Part shown: positions 1-9,889 of the stretch, piece after piece
How positions within the stretch are numbered: position 1 is the stretch's first letter
Layout of the letters: each line of letters starts with the position of its first letter
Origin: Marinobacter sp. C7
GTDB taxonomy: Bacteria; Pseudomonadota; Gammaproteobacteria; Pseudomonadales; Oleiphilaceae
DNA: 64,000 bases
Direction of reading: 5' to 3'
Assembly: GCF_022343555.1 (NCBI RefSeq)
Contig: NZ_JAKQZH010000001.1
Location: forward strand, 1,116,001 to 1,180,000
Translations under genes and position numbers: made by a program
Notes under the pieces: generated by a model
Seen by the model: the letters and a program-made list of their open reading frames with translations, nothing else
The model's database searches: none
Told to the model about the DNA's origin: nothing

Positions 1-927
1 GTTCGGCAGCAGACCTATGAGAACGTCGAGATCATCGTGGTGGAGGACTGTTCCACTGATGACTCTTTGAAGGCGCTTGAGCCACACTTGGCGGATGAGC
101 GGGTTCGGTTAGTTCGGCATGAGCAAAATGGTGGTTTATCAGCCGCCCGTAACACGGGTATCGAGGCAGCATCCGGTGACTTCATCGTGTTCGTGGATTC
201 CGATGATGTTGTGGATCATCGGCTCGTCGAATGTTGTGTAAGCGAAGCGTCTAAGTCTGGTGCGGAAATTGTACTTTATGGCTTCGTGCCGTTTCAGGAT
301 GGGGAAGATGTTAGCTTGCTCCGGAACGATGCCTCATCGACTAACATGCCTGTAGTCATCGAAGGTGTGGAGTACTTTCGTTATCACCATTTCGCATGGT
401 TAAAATTCATTCGCTTAGATTTGCTTGATAACGACAGGATGAGATTTCCGGTCGGTCAGTATTATGAAGACTGGCCTTTTCATTGGCAGGCGGGGTTTCA
501 AGCACAGACAATAGTTCTACTACCGGAAAATCTATATTTTTATCGCCAAAGAGGAGATTCCATTACTGGTTCGGGTGGGAAAAAGCTGTTTCATATTTTC
601 TCTTCACAGCGACTGGTGGCGGATGTCGAGAAACAGTCATCCTCGTCAAATAGCGTTAAAAGAGTGCTAGCGAAAAAAATATATAGTGGTATTTGGTTTG
701 TGCTTACTAATATCGATGATAGCTTGCTTCCTGAGGCGATCGCTCGGGCAAAAGAACACCTTCGTTTGATGAATCGCGAACGAAAATTCTCCACTCCTGG
801 CTTTAAGGTTAGAGTTTTGGTTCTAGCGATGCACTTACCAGCCACGGGCTCAAAAATCGTGATTCGTATGATTCGAAAGGTTCTTCCTATGCTTTCAAAG
901 CACCGTAGAGCCATTCGAAGAAATTGA
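1..927 (+). CDS. Family 2 glycosyltransferase (5' end cut by window edge)
   Basis: The frame is open from base 1, so the true start lies upstream of the window. The visible part reads through the GT-A nucleotide-binding core (an EIIVVEDCSTDDS stretch, then ASGDFIVFVDSDD, whose DSD is the metal/nucleotide-sugar DxD motif). It should transfer one sugar from an NDP-sugar to a lipid-linked glycan at the inner membrane face. The sequence is AT-rich compared with genes after 8 kb, as are the next genes, which suggests horizontally acquired polysaccharide DNA. Acceptor and sugar cannot be told. The GTG at 37 is internal to the domain and is not the start. Confidence 0.88.
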   Translation, partial: VRQQTYENVEIIVVEDCSTDDSLKALEPHLADERVRLVRHEQNGGLSAARNTGIEAASGDFIVFVDSDDVVDHRLVECCVSEASKSGAEIVLYGFVPFQDGEDVSLLRNDASSTNMPVVIEGVEYFRYHHFAWLKFIRLDLLDNDRMRFPVGQYYEDWPFHWQAGFQAQTIVLLPENLYFYRQRGDSITGSGGKKLFHIFSSQRLVADVEKQSSSSNSVKRVLAKKIYSGIWFVLTNIDDSLLPEAIARAKEHLRLMNRERKFSTPGFKVRVLVLAMHLPATGSKIVIRMIRKVLPMLSKHRRAIRRN

Positions 928-966
928 GTTGTTGGCCTCTCCCTTGTACGAGAGTTATTTAAAACT

Positions 967-2733
967 ATGGCCCATTATATCTTTGTAAAAAGTCGGAACC
1001 CTTCGGATTCTGAGCTTTGGATTAACCGACTTAGAGCAGTTTGCGATAATATTTCTCCTGATTTGATCAGAGGAAATGTTAAGAACAAAGTCGCGGCTTG
1101 GCCTAACATCAATGACGCCTATTATGCGGTTCAAAATAGCGATAGTGTAAAGGGTGTAGACGATGGCGTTTTAGCAATTGGCTGGATAGAACCAAATTCA
1201 GAAGATTTGGGAGGTTGTATTGGGGTCAATTCTGAATCTGATGGTTCATATGCAGTAATTAGCTCATGTGACAACAAGCTGTCATTTTATACGGATCAGT
1301 TCGGTTCCCGTACTCTTTGGTATTATCAAGATGAAAGTATTGTTGTTGTGTCGACGTCTCAAAGAGCAATTGTCAGTATTAAAGGCAGTTTTAATTTAAA
1401 TGAACAATCAGTTGCTTGGTTTCTATCCTCCGGATGTCAAGGCCCCTTTATGTCTTGGGATCAGGACATTAGGCAGGTGTTGCCGAAATATGAATATTTC
1501 TTTGATTATGAATATTGGAGAATGTCGCGTTACATTAAGCCAGGCTTAGATAGCCCGTTCCCGGGGTCAACACAGTTTGGAAATTTCTTACCATTATTCA
1601 AGAGTGCGCTATCTGGTTCAGTCCGGAAGATAGCTCGCAATTGTGGCTTAGAAAAGGTATTGCTTCCTATTTCGGGTGGCCTAGATAGTCGGACTTTATT
1701 AGGGATTTTCGAGTCAGAGGGCATATGCGATAAAATTAAGCTCGTAAATTGGGGTGTGCCAGCAAAAACAGAGGTCTTTGATGACAAAGCAGCAGCACGT
1801 CGTGTGGCAAAGTCCTTTGGTAGAGATCTCCTCGACATTGGTTTGCCATTAAATTCAACTAATTTCGATGAAGTCCTTAATAGATTCATTGAAGCTAGTG
1901 AGGGACGAATAGACCACTTCAATGCATATACGGACGGATATTTGATGTGGTCAAGGTTTTACTCTCAGGGGTATCGTTTTATTCTAAGAGGAGATCAGCC
2001 GTATCCTGTAGGTTTGTATCTCAGAGAGTCTGATATTCGTGCGATGGTTGGCTTAGAGATTCTAACTGACTATGCGAATTCCGATAATTTTTCATTAGAA
2101 AGATATCAACTTCTTCAGAGCCCCTATAACTTGAGAAGGAATCCGAAGGAATCACTATTTAGGTGGCGTGATAGAACATTCCGTCACTGCCGAATTCCAC
2201 TCTATACCGCTGCGTATTCAGATTTGGTTAGTGGATTTGTTGAGAATTTTTCGCCAATGATGAGTTGGTCCCTTTATAAAATTTATATGGGACTCCCTGA
2301 TCGATGTAAAGGTAATAAAGCACATATCAGGCTTATGTGGGAAGCTCTTGATAATAGTGGAGTACCTACACATGCTACTGGATCGCTGAAGGCACCTCAG
2401 GAGTTTTTTGAAGGCAAGAAAGGCGAAGAATATCTTGTTAGACGGCTGAAAGGGTGTAATGTTTCGGGTCGCGTTGATAAATCCCTCGTGAATTCAATTA
2501 TTTCGTCATTGAATGTAAAAGGTGCCAGTTCAGATAAAAAAAACTTGAAAAGCTTCCTCTCAAGAATGAGAGGCTGGTTATCACATTGGATGCCCAGCTT
2601 GGTGAAGGCCTACCTTAAGAACTATAAAAAGAGAAATTTATCACCGGTGACGCTCGGATATCGCGTAATTATGGTCGATAAGATAATTTCGATGTATGAA
2701 AACGAAGCGAAGATAGGAGGTTCGCCGAACTAA
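967..2733 (+). CDS. Asparagine synthase-like amidotransferase without the N-terminal glutaminase cysteine
   Basis: This 588-residue protein has the two-part layout of asparagine synthase B. A degenerate class II glutamine-amidotransferase region lies at about residues 90-120 (DGSYAVIS ... TDQFGSRTLWYY). An ATP pyrophosphatase-type synthetase domain begins with the PP-loop SGGLDSR near residue 236. The protein starts MAHYIF rather than Met-Cys-Gly, so the catalytic Cys of the glutaminase is absent. Such proteins in polysaccharide clusters are thought to amidate sugar carboxylates (WbpS-type) or to use other ammonia sources; that role is inference here. The stop TAA overlaps the ATG of the next gene, so they are translationally coupled. 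AT-rich. Confidence 0.78.
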   Translation: MAHYIFVKSRNPSDSELWINRLRAVCDNISPDLIRGNVKNKVAAWPNINDAYYAVQNSDSVKGVDDGVLAIGWIEPNSEDLGGCIGVNSESDGSYAVISSCDNKLSFYTDQFGSRTLWYYQDESIVVVSTSQRAIVSIKGSFNLNEQSVAWFLSSGCQGPFMSWDQDIRQVLPKYEYFFDYEYWRMSRYIKPGLDSPFPGSTQFGNFLPLFKSALSGSVRKIARNCGLEKVLLPISGGLDSRTLLGIFESEGICDKIKLVNWGVPAKTEVFDDKAAARRVAKSFGRDLLDIGLPLNSTNFDEVLNRFIEASEGRIDHFNAYTDGYLMWSRFYSQGYRFILRGDQPYPVGLYLRESDIRAMVGLEILTDYANSDNFSLERYQLLQSPYNLRRNPKESLFRWRDRTFRHCRIPLYTAAYSDLVSGFVENFSPMMSWSLYKIYMGLPDRCKGNKAHIRLMWEALDNSGVPTHATGSLKAPQEFFEGKKGEEYLVRRLKGCNVSGRVDKSLVNSIISSLNVKGASSDKKNLKSFLSRMRGWLSHWMPSLVKAYLKNYKKRNLSPVTLGYRVIMVDKIISMYENEAKIGGSPN

Positions 2734-3830
2734 TGCTGCCAATCCGAGTACTCCATATTGTCGGCAGAATGGACCGCGCTGGCGCCGAAACCATGATCAT
2801 GAACCTCTACCGGGAGATAGACCGTTCCCAGTACCAGTTCGACTTCGCGTACTTCACTAACGACCGATGTGACTTCGACGATGAAATTGAAGCACTAGAC
2901 GGGCGTATTATTCGTCTCAAGGGCGACAATCCGATTCAGCGCTTCTGGAGCCTGTTCAAGGCATTGCGTCTGGGTGATTGGTCCATTGTTCAGTCCCATA
3001 TGCTTTTCAGCACCGGCTTGAACCTGTTCGCTGCAAGGCTGGCTGGCGTGCCGATTCGGATTGCGCACTCTCACAGCACCAGCGACCTCAATTCTTCCTC
3101 TATGGTTGGCCGTATATACCAGGGCGCGATGCGGTGGCTGATGTCTTGGGTGCCCACCCGTTATGTAGCCTGCGGCACGGCCGCCGCAGAGTACCTTTTC
3201 CCTGGTCAGCCAGATGTGGAGATCATCCCCAATGCGGTGAACATTGATCGTTTTGATCAGGCGGATGGTAGTGATGTTGAGCGCGAGTTGGCGATACCGG
3301 AGGGATGCATTTCTGTTTTGCAGGTTGGGCGGTTGATGCCGGTGAAAAATCAGGCCTGGTCTTTGAGAATTGCAGCATCCTTGCGAGAGAGTGGAGCTGA
3401 TTTTCAACTGCTCTTCGTTGGCGCCGGGCCGGATAAAGCGACTTTAGAGGCAGAGATTGTCGAACTGGGGCTTGACGAGAACGTGAAGCTCCTGGGACTT
3501 CGTGAGGATATTGCCGAACTGATGGCTGCAGCAGATGTTATGTTGATGCCCTCGCTACACGAAGGCTTTCCGGTGGTGTTGGTGGAATCCCAGGCTGGGG
3601 GGGTACCTGCGGTAATTTCTGATGCCATATCGCGAGAGGTTGATCTTGGGTTGGGGTTGGTTGATTTTGTTGGATTGGATGAGAGCGCTGAGCTTTGGGC
3701 TGCGCACATTACTGAAGCCGCCAGAAAGAAGGAGGTTGAAGGTACTATCCGAAAAGAAACGCTGGAGAAGTATGGTTTCTCGTCGAGAGCTGGTGCCAAG
3801 CGGCTGGCTGAGCTTTATCAAACCGCATGA
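2733..3830 (+). CDS. Family 4 glycosyltransferase (GT-B fold)
   Basis: A 365-residue GT4 protein. The N-terminal acceptor domain starts VLHIVGRMDRAGAETM, a common start of EpsF-like enzymes. The C-terminal donor domain has VLQVGRLMPVKNQ and the HEGFPVVLVE motif (about residues 276-285) holding the conserved EX7E glutamates. It is predicted to be cytoplasmic and membrane-associated, adding one sugar in repeat-unit assembly. Its ATG overlaps the preceding stop, and its own stop overlaps the epsG-like start by 4 nt (ATGA), so it lies in a tightly coupled operon. Donor sugar unknown. Confidence 0.88.
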   Translation: MLPIRVLHIVGRMDRAGAETMIMNLYREIDRSQYQFDFAYFTNDRCDFDDEIEALDGRIIRLKGDNPIQRFWSLFKALRLGDWSIVQSHMLFSTGLNLFAARLAGVPIRIAHSHSTSDLNSSSMVGRIYQGAMRWLMSWVPTRYVACGTAAAEYLFPGQPDVEIIPNAVNIDRFDQADGSDVERELAIPEGCISVLQVGRLMPVKNQAWSLRIAASLRESGADFQLLFVGAGPDKATLEAEIVELGLDENVKLLGLREDIAELMAAADVMLMPSLHEGFPVVLVESQAGGVPAVISDAISREVDLGLGLVDFVGLDESAELWAAHITEAARKKEVEGTIRKETLEKYGFSSRAGAKRLAELYQTA

Positions 3831-4891
3831 TCCCCTATCTGATCCTTTTGTTCTCAACTGTAGGAATGGCTCACCTCGGACGCCGTTTTGGTAGTCTGGG
3901 CGTTCGCCGGCTCTCCATCGCTCTAGTGACGGGGTTGTTGGTATTGTTTGCGGGACTTCGGAATCGCTCCGTTGGAACAGATACCGGGAATTATGTTGGT
4001 TGGCTTGATCGCATAAACTCATTTGAAAATGCGGTAGAGTTTCATGCAGAGCTGGGGTATAACCTGTTGGTGTTATTGAGTGGCTGGCTATCAGATGGCT
4101 ATGCCTTGCTTTTGCTCTTCATTGCGGCCATTGCAGTTTGTCTCTATGTGAGCACAGTCGTTCGCCTCACACCACGCTACGAAACCGCACTCTTCGCCTT
4201 TATCGCTCTGGGTTTCTATACCTTCTTCTTCAACGGCGCCAGGCAAGGCCTTGCCGTCGCAATTTGTTTTTTTGCCTTACCATGGTTATTAGAGCGTAAA
4301 GCTCTTCCATATTTTGCGCTCGTTGCATTTGCTGCACTTTTCCATAAAACAGCACTGGTGGCAGCTCCTTTATATTTTGTTGCGGCTGGTCGCGTTGGTT
4401 GGCGGGTGCTTTTTTTTGTAGTTGGCGGTGCGGTGTTGGTGTCTGGGTTTCTGTCTGTTTTTACGCAATTTGCTGCGAGTTTTATTGACGAGAAGTACGC
4501 TTCTTATGGGCAGGCGGGGAAGGGCGGGGGAGAGGTTAAGGTCACATTTTTGCTGGTCCAGGGGCTAATTCTCTTGCTGTTCAAGAAACAGGTGAGTGGC
4601 TCTGATGGTTATTATGCCCGCTTACTGAACATCTATCTTATTGGGTTGGTTCCGGCACTAGCCTCAGTAATTAGTAGTGTTAACCCGTCAGGCGTGTTGA
4701 GGTTGGCGGCTTATTTCTCGCATACAGCAATTTTGTTGTGGCCAATGGTATTCTTGAATTTCAGAAACGCGGAGTCCCGAGCGCTTGTGTCTGCCGGCTT
4801 TGCATTGGTCGCGATAGCCTATTTTGTCATGACGACCTCAAGTTTTAGCAATCTGACGCCTTACACGATTAACTCGGAGCTGTTTCAATGA
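3827..4891 (+). CDS. EpsG-family polysaccharide polymerase (Wzy-like)
   Basis: A 354-residue, very hydrophobic protein with about ten predicted membrane helices. It carries the EpsG-family signature after the second helix (FAGLRNRSVGTDTGNYVGWL). EpsG proteins are the presumed polymerases joining lipid-linked repeat units at the outer face of the inner membrane. It overlaps the upstream GT4 gene and the downstream GT2 gene by 4 nt each (ATGA junctions). No flippase (wzx) was found in the window, so that component must lie upstream or elsewhere. Confidence 0.8.
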   Translation: MIPYLILLFSTVGMAHLGRRFGSLGVRRLSIALVTGLLVLFAGLRNRSVGTDTGNYVGWLDRINSFENAVEFHAELGYNLLVLLSGWLSDGYALLLLFIAAIAVCLYVSTVVRLTPRYETALFAFIALGFYTFFFNGARQGLAVAICFFALPWLLERKALPYFALVAFAALFHKTALVAAPLYFVAAGRVGWRVLFFVVGGAVLVSGFLSVFTQFAASFIDEKYASYGQAGKGGGEVKVTFLLVQGLILLLFKKQVSGSDGYYARLLNIYLIGLVPALASVISSVNPSGVLRLAAYFSHTAILLWPMVFLNFRNAESRALVSAGFALVAIAYFVMTTSSFSNLTPYTINSELFQ

Positions 4892-5790
4892 CATCCGCAC
4901 TACCTCCCGTAACCATTGGCATTCCCTTCTACAATGCGGAAGCCACACTTCTGGATGCTGTACGTTCCGTTTTCGCACAAACCCATCAGGATTGGGAGCT
5001 AATTCTGATGGATGATGGCTCAACAGATCGTTCTTTAGAGTTGGCGCACTCGATAAAAGATCCGCGCATAAAGGTCTATTCCGATGGGCAGAATAAAAGG
5101 CTAGCCGCTCGTCTGAACGAAATGCCGGGACTGGCTACACACGATTACTTGGCCAGGATGGACGCAGATGACCTGATGTCTCCGGTAAGAATCGAGCGTC
5201 AGCTTTCCTTGCTCGTTAGGCAGCCTGAGCTGGATCTTGTTTCCACCGGGATTTGTTCACTTACGGATGCTAATGAGCCTGTAGGTGTTCGTGGGGTTGC
5301 TGAAACACAGATCCTTCACCCTAGAAGCGTTCTCCTGGGTAGCTCGGGAATTGTGCATGCCTCTCTCCTTGGAAAAAGGGACTGGTTTAGTCGCAATCAC
5401 TATCGAGAAGACATACGCACTGGCCAAGACTCAAATCTCTGGGTCAGGGCTTTTTCTCTCGGTGATCTGAATTTAGCTTTCCTACCAGACGCGCTGTATT
5501 ACTATCGTGAAGATGGAAATGTTGTGCTTCCTAAGCTTGTAGCTGGGTACAAAGAATGTTTGCGGACGATACTGCGTGACTCGGGACCTGGTTATTCCGT
5601 GCTGGATAAGACATATGCGTTCGGTCTGACTCTGGCGAAGTTTTTGTTTATTCGGGTACTTTCGGCTACAGGTTCGCTCGATTTGCTTCGGAATCGTCGA
5701 AATCGGAATGCGTTGCCTCAAGACGAAAAAGATAAACTTAAACAAGAGATTAGGTCTATTCACAGCGTTGAGCTGCCACTTGCGGATTAA
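4888..5790 (+). CDS. Family 2 glycosyltransferase
   Basis: A 300-residue GT-A protein. VTIGIPFYNAE opens the Rossmann-like core, LMDDGSTDRS follows near residue 50, and ARMDADD near residue 90 is the DxD metal/nucleotide motif. It is translationally coupled to the polymerase gene (ATGA overlap) and ends the first operon block. A 190-nt AT-rich gap follows before the next gene. Sugar specificity cannot be read from sequence. Confidence 0.87.
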   Translation: MTSALPPVTIGIPFYNAEATLLDAVRSVFAQTHQDWELILMDDGSTDRSLELAHSIKDPRIKVYSDGQNKRLAARLNEMPGLATHDYLARMDADDLMSPVRIERQLSLLVRQPELDLVSTGICSLTDANEPVGVRGVAETQILHPRSVLLGSSGIVHASLLGKRDWFSRNHYREDIRTGQDSNLWVRAFSLGDLNLAFLPDALYYYREDGNVVLPKLVAGYKECLRTILRDSGPGYSVLDKTYAFGLTLAKFLFIRVLSATGSLDLLRNRRNRNALPQDEKDKLKQEIRSIHSVELPLAD

Positions 5791-5980
5791 ACGGGGCTGA
5801 GATTTTCTACAGGCTTATATTGCCGCATCGAAAACATGCGGATATGACTGCAAGTGATATTCTGAGCTATGGACACAGAGGATACGTTGTGCGGCCTAAT
5901 GATCTGGGTGCTGAGGCTGGTTTGATGTTTTGAAGCAAATCATTGTCGTCATCGAAAGAGCTTGAGAATAAAGGACTTGA

Positions 5981-7117
5981 ATGAAACGCATCGCCTTCGT
6001 TGTATCTAACCCTACCACCGCAGACGCCTTTCTGCGTGGTCACATAGCTGCATTGTCTGAACATTATAAAGTGGATTTGATAGCGAACCTTCCCGAGGGC
6101 TCTGAGAGTTCGGTATTGGTAAAGAATCAGATTTATGCTCCTATTCATCGGAAAATAAACCTATGGCGTGATCTAATTGGGTTGGTGGCGCTTATACGAA
6201 TTTTTTCAGGTAACCGCTATGATGCGGTGCATTCAGTGACCCCTAAGGCTGGCTTGCTCGGAATGTTGGCAGCCTGGATTACGCGGGTTCCGGTGCGGCA
6301 CCATACCTTTACTGGTCAGGTTTGGGCGACTCGTAGTGGATACTCCAGATGGCTGCTCAAGACTTTCGATAAATTAATCCATCTTTGTTCTACACATTCT
6401 CTGGTGGATAGCTTTTCCCAAAGAGACTTTCTTTTGGCTGAAAAAGTAGTTCGCCAGGAAAAATCATCCGTCTTGGCTAGTGGATCTATTTCAGGAGTAG
6501 ATATAGAACGTTTCAATCCTGATCTCCAGAAACGTCAACAGATCAGAGAGCAACATGCGATTAGCGAAAGCGAGTTCGTTTTTTTGTTTCTGGGCCGCAT
6601 CAATAACGAGAAGGGCCTGCCGGAACTTATTTCGGCGTTCCGAAAAGTTTCTAAGAGCCACCCGGAAGCAAAGCTCATGGTTGTTGGTAGTGATGAGTCC
6701 GGCATGTTTGAAGACGGTGCCATGGAGAAGTCTTTTTCAGGAAAGCTTCTTCGCGTTGGCTATACTCGCGAGCCAGAAGCTTATTTCAATGCCGCGGATG
6801 TGTTTTGCCTGCCGAGCCATAGGGAAGGATTTGGTTCAGTTTTGATAGAAGCTGCTGCGTGTGGTGTAACTAGTGTCGCATCCAACATCTATGGGATTTC
6901 GGATGCAGTGGTTGATGGTCAGACCGGATTGTTGCACGTTCCGAAGTCAGCGGCTGACCTTGAGTCAAAAATGGAGCTAGTAATTTCGAACCCGGATCTT
7001 CGTCAAGTCCTCGCTCAGGCGGCTCTCAAGCGCGCTCGAGAAGAATTTTCGTCGTCAGTAGTGGAAAATGAGTTTGTTGAGTTTTATGGCCAGGCGTTTG
7101 AGTCTCGTGGGAGATAG
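5981..7117 (+). CDS. Family 4 glycosyltransferase, PglA-like
   Basis: A 378-residue GT4 enzyme with Shine-Dalgarno AAGGA just before the ATG. Features: AAWITRVPVRHHTFTGQVWA in the acceptor domain, FLFLGRINNEKGLPELI at the start of the donor domain, and HREGFGSVLIE (EX7E) near residue 285. The RHHTFTGQVWA region and its position directly upstream of the phosphoglycosyl transferase resemble PglA/WbnK-type enzymes that add the second sugar to a diNAcBac or FucNAc-type primer. That assignment is inference from context; GT4 membership is clear. Confidence 0.82.
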   Translation: MKRIAFVVSNPTTADAFLRGHIAALSEHYKVDLIANLPEGSESSVLVKNQIYAPIHRKINLWRDLIGLVALIRIFSGNRYDAVHSVTPKAGLLGMLAAWITRVPVRHHTFTGQVWATRSGYSRWLLKTFDKLIHLCSTHSLVDSFSQRDFLLAEKVVRQEKSSVLASGSISGVDIERFNPDLQKRQQIREQHAISESEFVFLFLGRINNEKGLPELISAFRKVSKSHPEAKLMVVGSDESGMFEDGAMEKSFSGKLLRVGYTREPEAYFNAADVFCLPSHREGFGSVLIEAAACGVTSVASNIYGISDAVVDGQTGLLHVPKSAADLESKMELVISNPDLRQVLAQAALKRAREEFSSSVVENEFVEFYGQAFESRGR

Positions 7118-7187
7118 GGCGGTATTGCTGGCATGGATGCTAAGGTTCTTGGAAAATAATCCGTTACATACTAGTTGCTGATTCACG

Positions 7188-7805
7188 ATGGTAAAAAGGC
7201 TTTTCGACATATTCGCTGCCAGCCTCGGTCTGCTGCTGCTTTCCCCCGCGATTCTCATCATTGCCTGGCTGGTGTGTCGCAAACTCGGATCTCCTGTTTT
7301 CTTCCGCCAGACCCGCCCGGGGAAGGATGGCAAACCCTTTCCGATGGTTAAGTTTCGCACCATGCTGGACGCCACTGATAAACACGGCAATCCGCTGCCG
7401 GATGACCAGCGGATGACGCGATTTGGTAGTTTCCTGCGTTCGACCAGCTTGGATGAGCTCCCGGAGCTATGGAATGTACTGAAGGGCGATATGAGCCTGG
7501 TTGGTCCCCGGCCCTTGTTGATGGAATACCTGCCGCTGTATTCCAAAGAGCAGTTCCGCCGCCATGAGGTGCGCCCGGGCGTGACCGGTTGGGCGCAGGT
7601 GAATGGGCGTAATGCGATTTCCTGGGAAGACAAGTTCCGTCTGGATGTATGGTATGTGGACAATCGGTCACTTTGGCTGGATTTGAAGATTCTGTTTCTT
7701 ACGGTGAGCAAGGTTTTGGTTCGGGATGGGATTAGTGGAGAAGGTGAAGTGACGATGTCCAGGTTTACCGGGAGCGAAGAACGATCGGGAGAGCGGAATG
7801 GCTGA
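7188..7805 (+). CDS. Initiating phosphoglycosyl transferase, PglC-like (bacterial sugar transferase family)
   Basis: At 205 residues this is the small monotopic form with one N-terminal re-entrant hydrophobic helix ([19 protein letters not shown]), then [13 protein letters not shown] and the catalytic Asp-Glu pair in [20 protein letters not shown] (about residue 88), and [15 protein letters not shown] near the C terminus. It moves a phosphosugar from a UDP-sugar to undecaprenyl phosphate, starting the repeat unit. The following acetyltransferase, aminotransferase and dehydratase would supply UDP-diNAcBac or a related sugar, which fits a PglC-type donor. Its end overlaps the next start by 8 nt. 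Confidence 0.87.
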   Translation: MVKRLFDIFAASLGLLLLSPAILIIAWLVCRKLGSPVFFRQTRPGKDGKPFPMVKFRTMLDATDKHGNPLPDDQRMTRFGSFLRSTSLDELPELWNVLKGDMSLVGPRPLLMEYLPLYSKEQFRRHEVRPGVTGWAQVNGRNAISWEDKFRLDVWYVDNRSLWLDLKILFLTVSKVLVRDGISGEGEVTMSRFTGSEERSGERNG

Positions 7806-8454
7806 TGTTTTAGTTGGAATTTACGGCGCGAGCGGGTTTGGTCGTGAGGTTTTGCCTCTGGTGAGGGAGCAACTCAAGGGAACAAGCGCGGAGTTCGTTT
7901 TCGTGGATGATGGAGATGTTCCTTCTTCCCTGAATGGTTACCCTATTATTCGGTATGACGACTTTCTTGACCGTGATGCTCAGGAGAAACGGGTTGTTTT
8001 CGCTATTGCTAACAGTGCTATTCGCGAAAAACTGGCAGAAAAATGCGCTCTGGATAATATCCCGTCGCTGTCGGTAAAAGCTGATAACGCAGTAATTCTC
8101 GAGGAAGTGTCAATGGGGGAGGGCTCCATTCTCTGTCATTTCACCCAGCTGACCTCCAATATCCGCATTGGGAAGTATTTCCACGCAAATATCTATAGCT
8201 ACGTGGCACATGATTGCGTGATCGGAGATTACGTGACATTTGCACCGGCAGTGCGTTGCAATGGGAATATTGTTATTGAGGACCATGCCTACATCGGCAC
8301 CGGTGCCGTTCTTAAGCAGGGGACGCCGGAAAAGCCGTTGGTGATTGGCAAGGGAGCTGTTGTTGGTATGGGGGCTGTGGTTACCAAAGATGTTCCTACT
8401 GGTGTGACGGTTGTTGGGAATCCGGCTCGAGTTCTTGAGCCTCGTAAAACTTAA
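7798..8454 (+). CDS. Sugar O/N-acetyltransferase, PglD/NeuD-like
   Basis: A 218-residue protein with an N-terminal Rossmann-like sugar-binding region ([15 protein letters not shown]) and a left-handed beta-helix of hexapeptide repeats from about residue 90. It includes the [12 protein letters not shown] segment with the catalytic His and the [17 protein letters not shown] end. PglD acetylates the C4 amino group of the UDP-4-amino sugar made by the PglF/PglE pair. The gene overlaps the PglC-like gene and precedes a PglE-like aminotransferase, so bacillosamine-type synthesis is the likely role. NeuD-type sialic acid O-acetylation is the alternative. Confidence 0.85.
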   Translation: MADVLVGIYGASGFGREVLPLVREQLKGTSAEFVFVDDGDVPSSLNGYPIIRYDDFLDRDAQEKRVVFAIANSAIREKLAEKCALDNIPSLSVKADNAVILEEVSMGEGSILCHFTQLTSNIRIGKYFHANIYSYVAHDCVIGDYVTFAPAVRCNGNIVIEDHAYIGTGAVLKQGTPEKPLVIGKGAVVGMGAVVTKDVPTGVTVVGNPARVLEPRKT

Positions 8455-8465
8455 ACGCCGAAAAT

Positions 8466-8495
8466 GGGGGCTGGCCCCGTTCGGGGGCAGACCGC
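8466..8495. repeat. Degenerate type-II hairpin related to the palindromic repeat family
   Basis: In the 132-nt gap before the aminotransferase gene, GGGGGCTGGCCCC and GGGGGCAGACCGC flank a GTTC loop in a 13-4-13 layout. This is the same layout, with a similar loop, as the perfect hairpin at 49572-49601. The right arm has drifted. It is the only relative of the repeat family in the first 11.8 kb. Confidence 0.5.
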
Positions 8496-8586
8496 GACCT
8501 AGAACCCTTCTCCGAGTTTTGGGTGTGCCTTTAGCGACACACGCAAACTCCGCTTTAAATTTCAGAAACGAAAATATCGAGTAATC

Positions 8587-9798
8587 ATGTTAAAGGGACC
8601 TTTCTCCCCGTGGCCTTCCTTTACCGAGGAAGAGGCTAACGCAGTACGTGACGTTCTGCTTTCCAACAAGGTGAATTATTGGACCGGTGAAGAGTGCCGG
8701 AAATTTGAGCGGGAGTTTGCTGCTTTTTCGGATTCTGAATACGCTATTGCCTTGGCGAACGGCACGGTGGCCCTGGATCTGGCATTGAAGGCGCTGGATA
8801 TTGGTGAGGGCGATGAGGTGGTGGTTACTCCCCGAACCTTTTTGGCGTCGGCGTCCAGCATTGTGACTGTGGGAGCTGTGCCGGTGTTTGCAGATGTGGA
8901 CCCGGATTCCCAAAACATCACCCCGGAAACCGTGCGCAAGGTCATAACGCCGCGCACCCGTGCCATTGTCTGTGTGCACCTGGCTGGTTGGCCCTGTGAT
9001 ATGGATGGTTTTATGGCCCTGGCGGGGGAGTTCGGACTATATGTGATTGAAGATTGTGCGCAGGCTCACGGTGCCATGTATAAGGGGCGATCTGTGGGTT
9101 CCCTTGGCCATGTGGGCTGTTGGTCCTTTTGTCAGGATAAAATCATGACCACCGGTGGGGAAGGTGGCATGGTGACCACCAATGACAAAACTTTGTGGTC
9201 GAAGATGTGGTCTTACAAGGATCACGGGAAGAGCTGGGATGTGGTGTATAAGCGTGATCATGAGCCCGGTTTCCGTTGGTTGCATGAGAGTTTCGGCACT
9301 AACTGGCGGATGACGGAGATGCAGGGGGTCATTGGGCGGATTCAGTTGAACCGGATGCCGGAGTGGTTTGCCCACCGGAAAGCCAACCAGAATGCGATCT
9401 GGGAGACGGCCCAGGAGTTGAAGGGGCTGCGGGTTCCGAAGTTTCAGGGGTTCTGTTCCGGGTGCGAGTGTAAACTCGATGTAACCACGGCTTGTGAGCA
9501 TGCGGGCTATAAGTGTTATGTATTCGTGAAGCCAGAAGAGCTTCAGCCTGGATGGGACCGGGACCGGATTATTGAAGAGATGGTAGCGCGCGGGGTTCCC
9601 TGTTTCTATGGTTCCTGCTCGGAGGTGTATCTGGAGAAGGCATTTGATGGTACCGGTTTTCGGCCGGAGGAGCCTTTGCCAGTTGCTCGGGAATTGGGGG
9701 AGACTAGCCTGATGTTTCTCGTGCATCCCACTCTCAAGGACGAGGAGATTGTAAAAACTTGTCAGGTGTTGCGTGAAGTGATGGCGTTAGCAACGTAA
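8587..9798 (+). CDS. DegT/DnrJ/EryC1/StrS sugar aminotransferase, PglE-like
   Basis: A 403-residue PLP-dependent aminotransferase of fold type I. VIEDCAQAHGAMYKG carries the PLP-contacting Asp. FCQDKIMTTGGEGGM contains the Schiff-base Lys (near residue 190), with Gln where many family members have His or Asn. TNWRMTEMQGVIGRIQL is the family C-terminal signature. It probably aminates C4 of a UDP-4-keto-6-deoxy-GlcNAc made by the downstream WbpM/PglF-like dehydratase, feeding the PglD-like acetyltransferase. It is slightly longer than typical PglE (about 390). Confidence 0.86.
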   Translation: MLKGPFSPWPSFTEEEANAVRDVLLSNKVNYWTGEECRKFEREFAAFSDSEYAIALANGTVALDLALKALDIGEGDEVVVTPRTFLASASSIVTVGAVPVFADVDPDSQNITPETVRKVITPRTRAIVCVHLAGWPCDMDGFMALAGEFGLYVIEDCAQAHGAMYKGRSVGSLGHVGCWSFCQDKIMTTGGEGGMVTTNDKTLWSKMWSYKDHGKSWDVVYKRDHEPGFRWLHESFGTNWRMTEMQGVIGRIQLNRMPEWFAHRKANQNAIWETAQELKGLRVPKFQGFCSGCECKLDVTTACEHAGYKCYVFVKPEELQPGWDRDRIIEEMVARGVPCFYGSCSEVYLEKAFDGTGFRPEEPLPVARELGETSLMFLVHPTLKDEEIVKTCQVLREVMALAT

Positions 9799-9889
9799 CA
9801 ATCTGTCCTCATTGGCGAGTCTGTGACATGATTCACAAACGTTTAGAAGCGTCTGTATGTGCCTTGTGTGCAATTGAGATGGAACTCTG

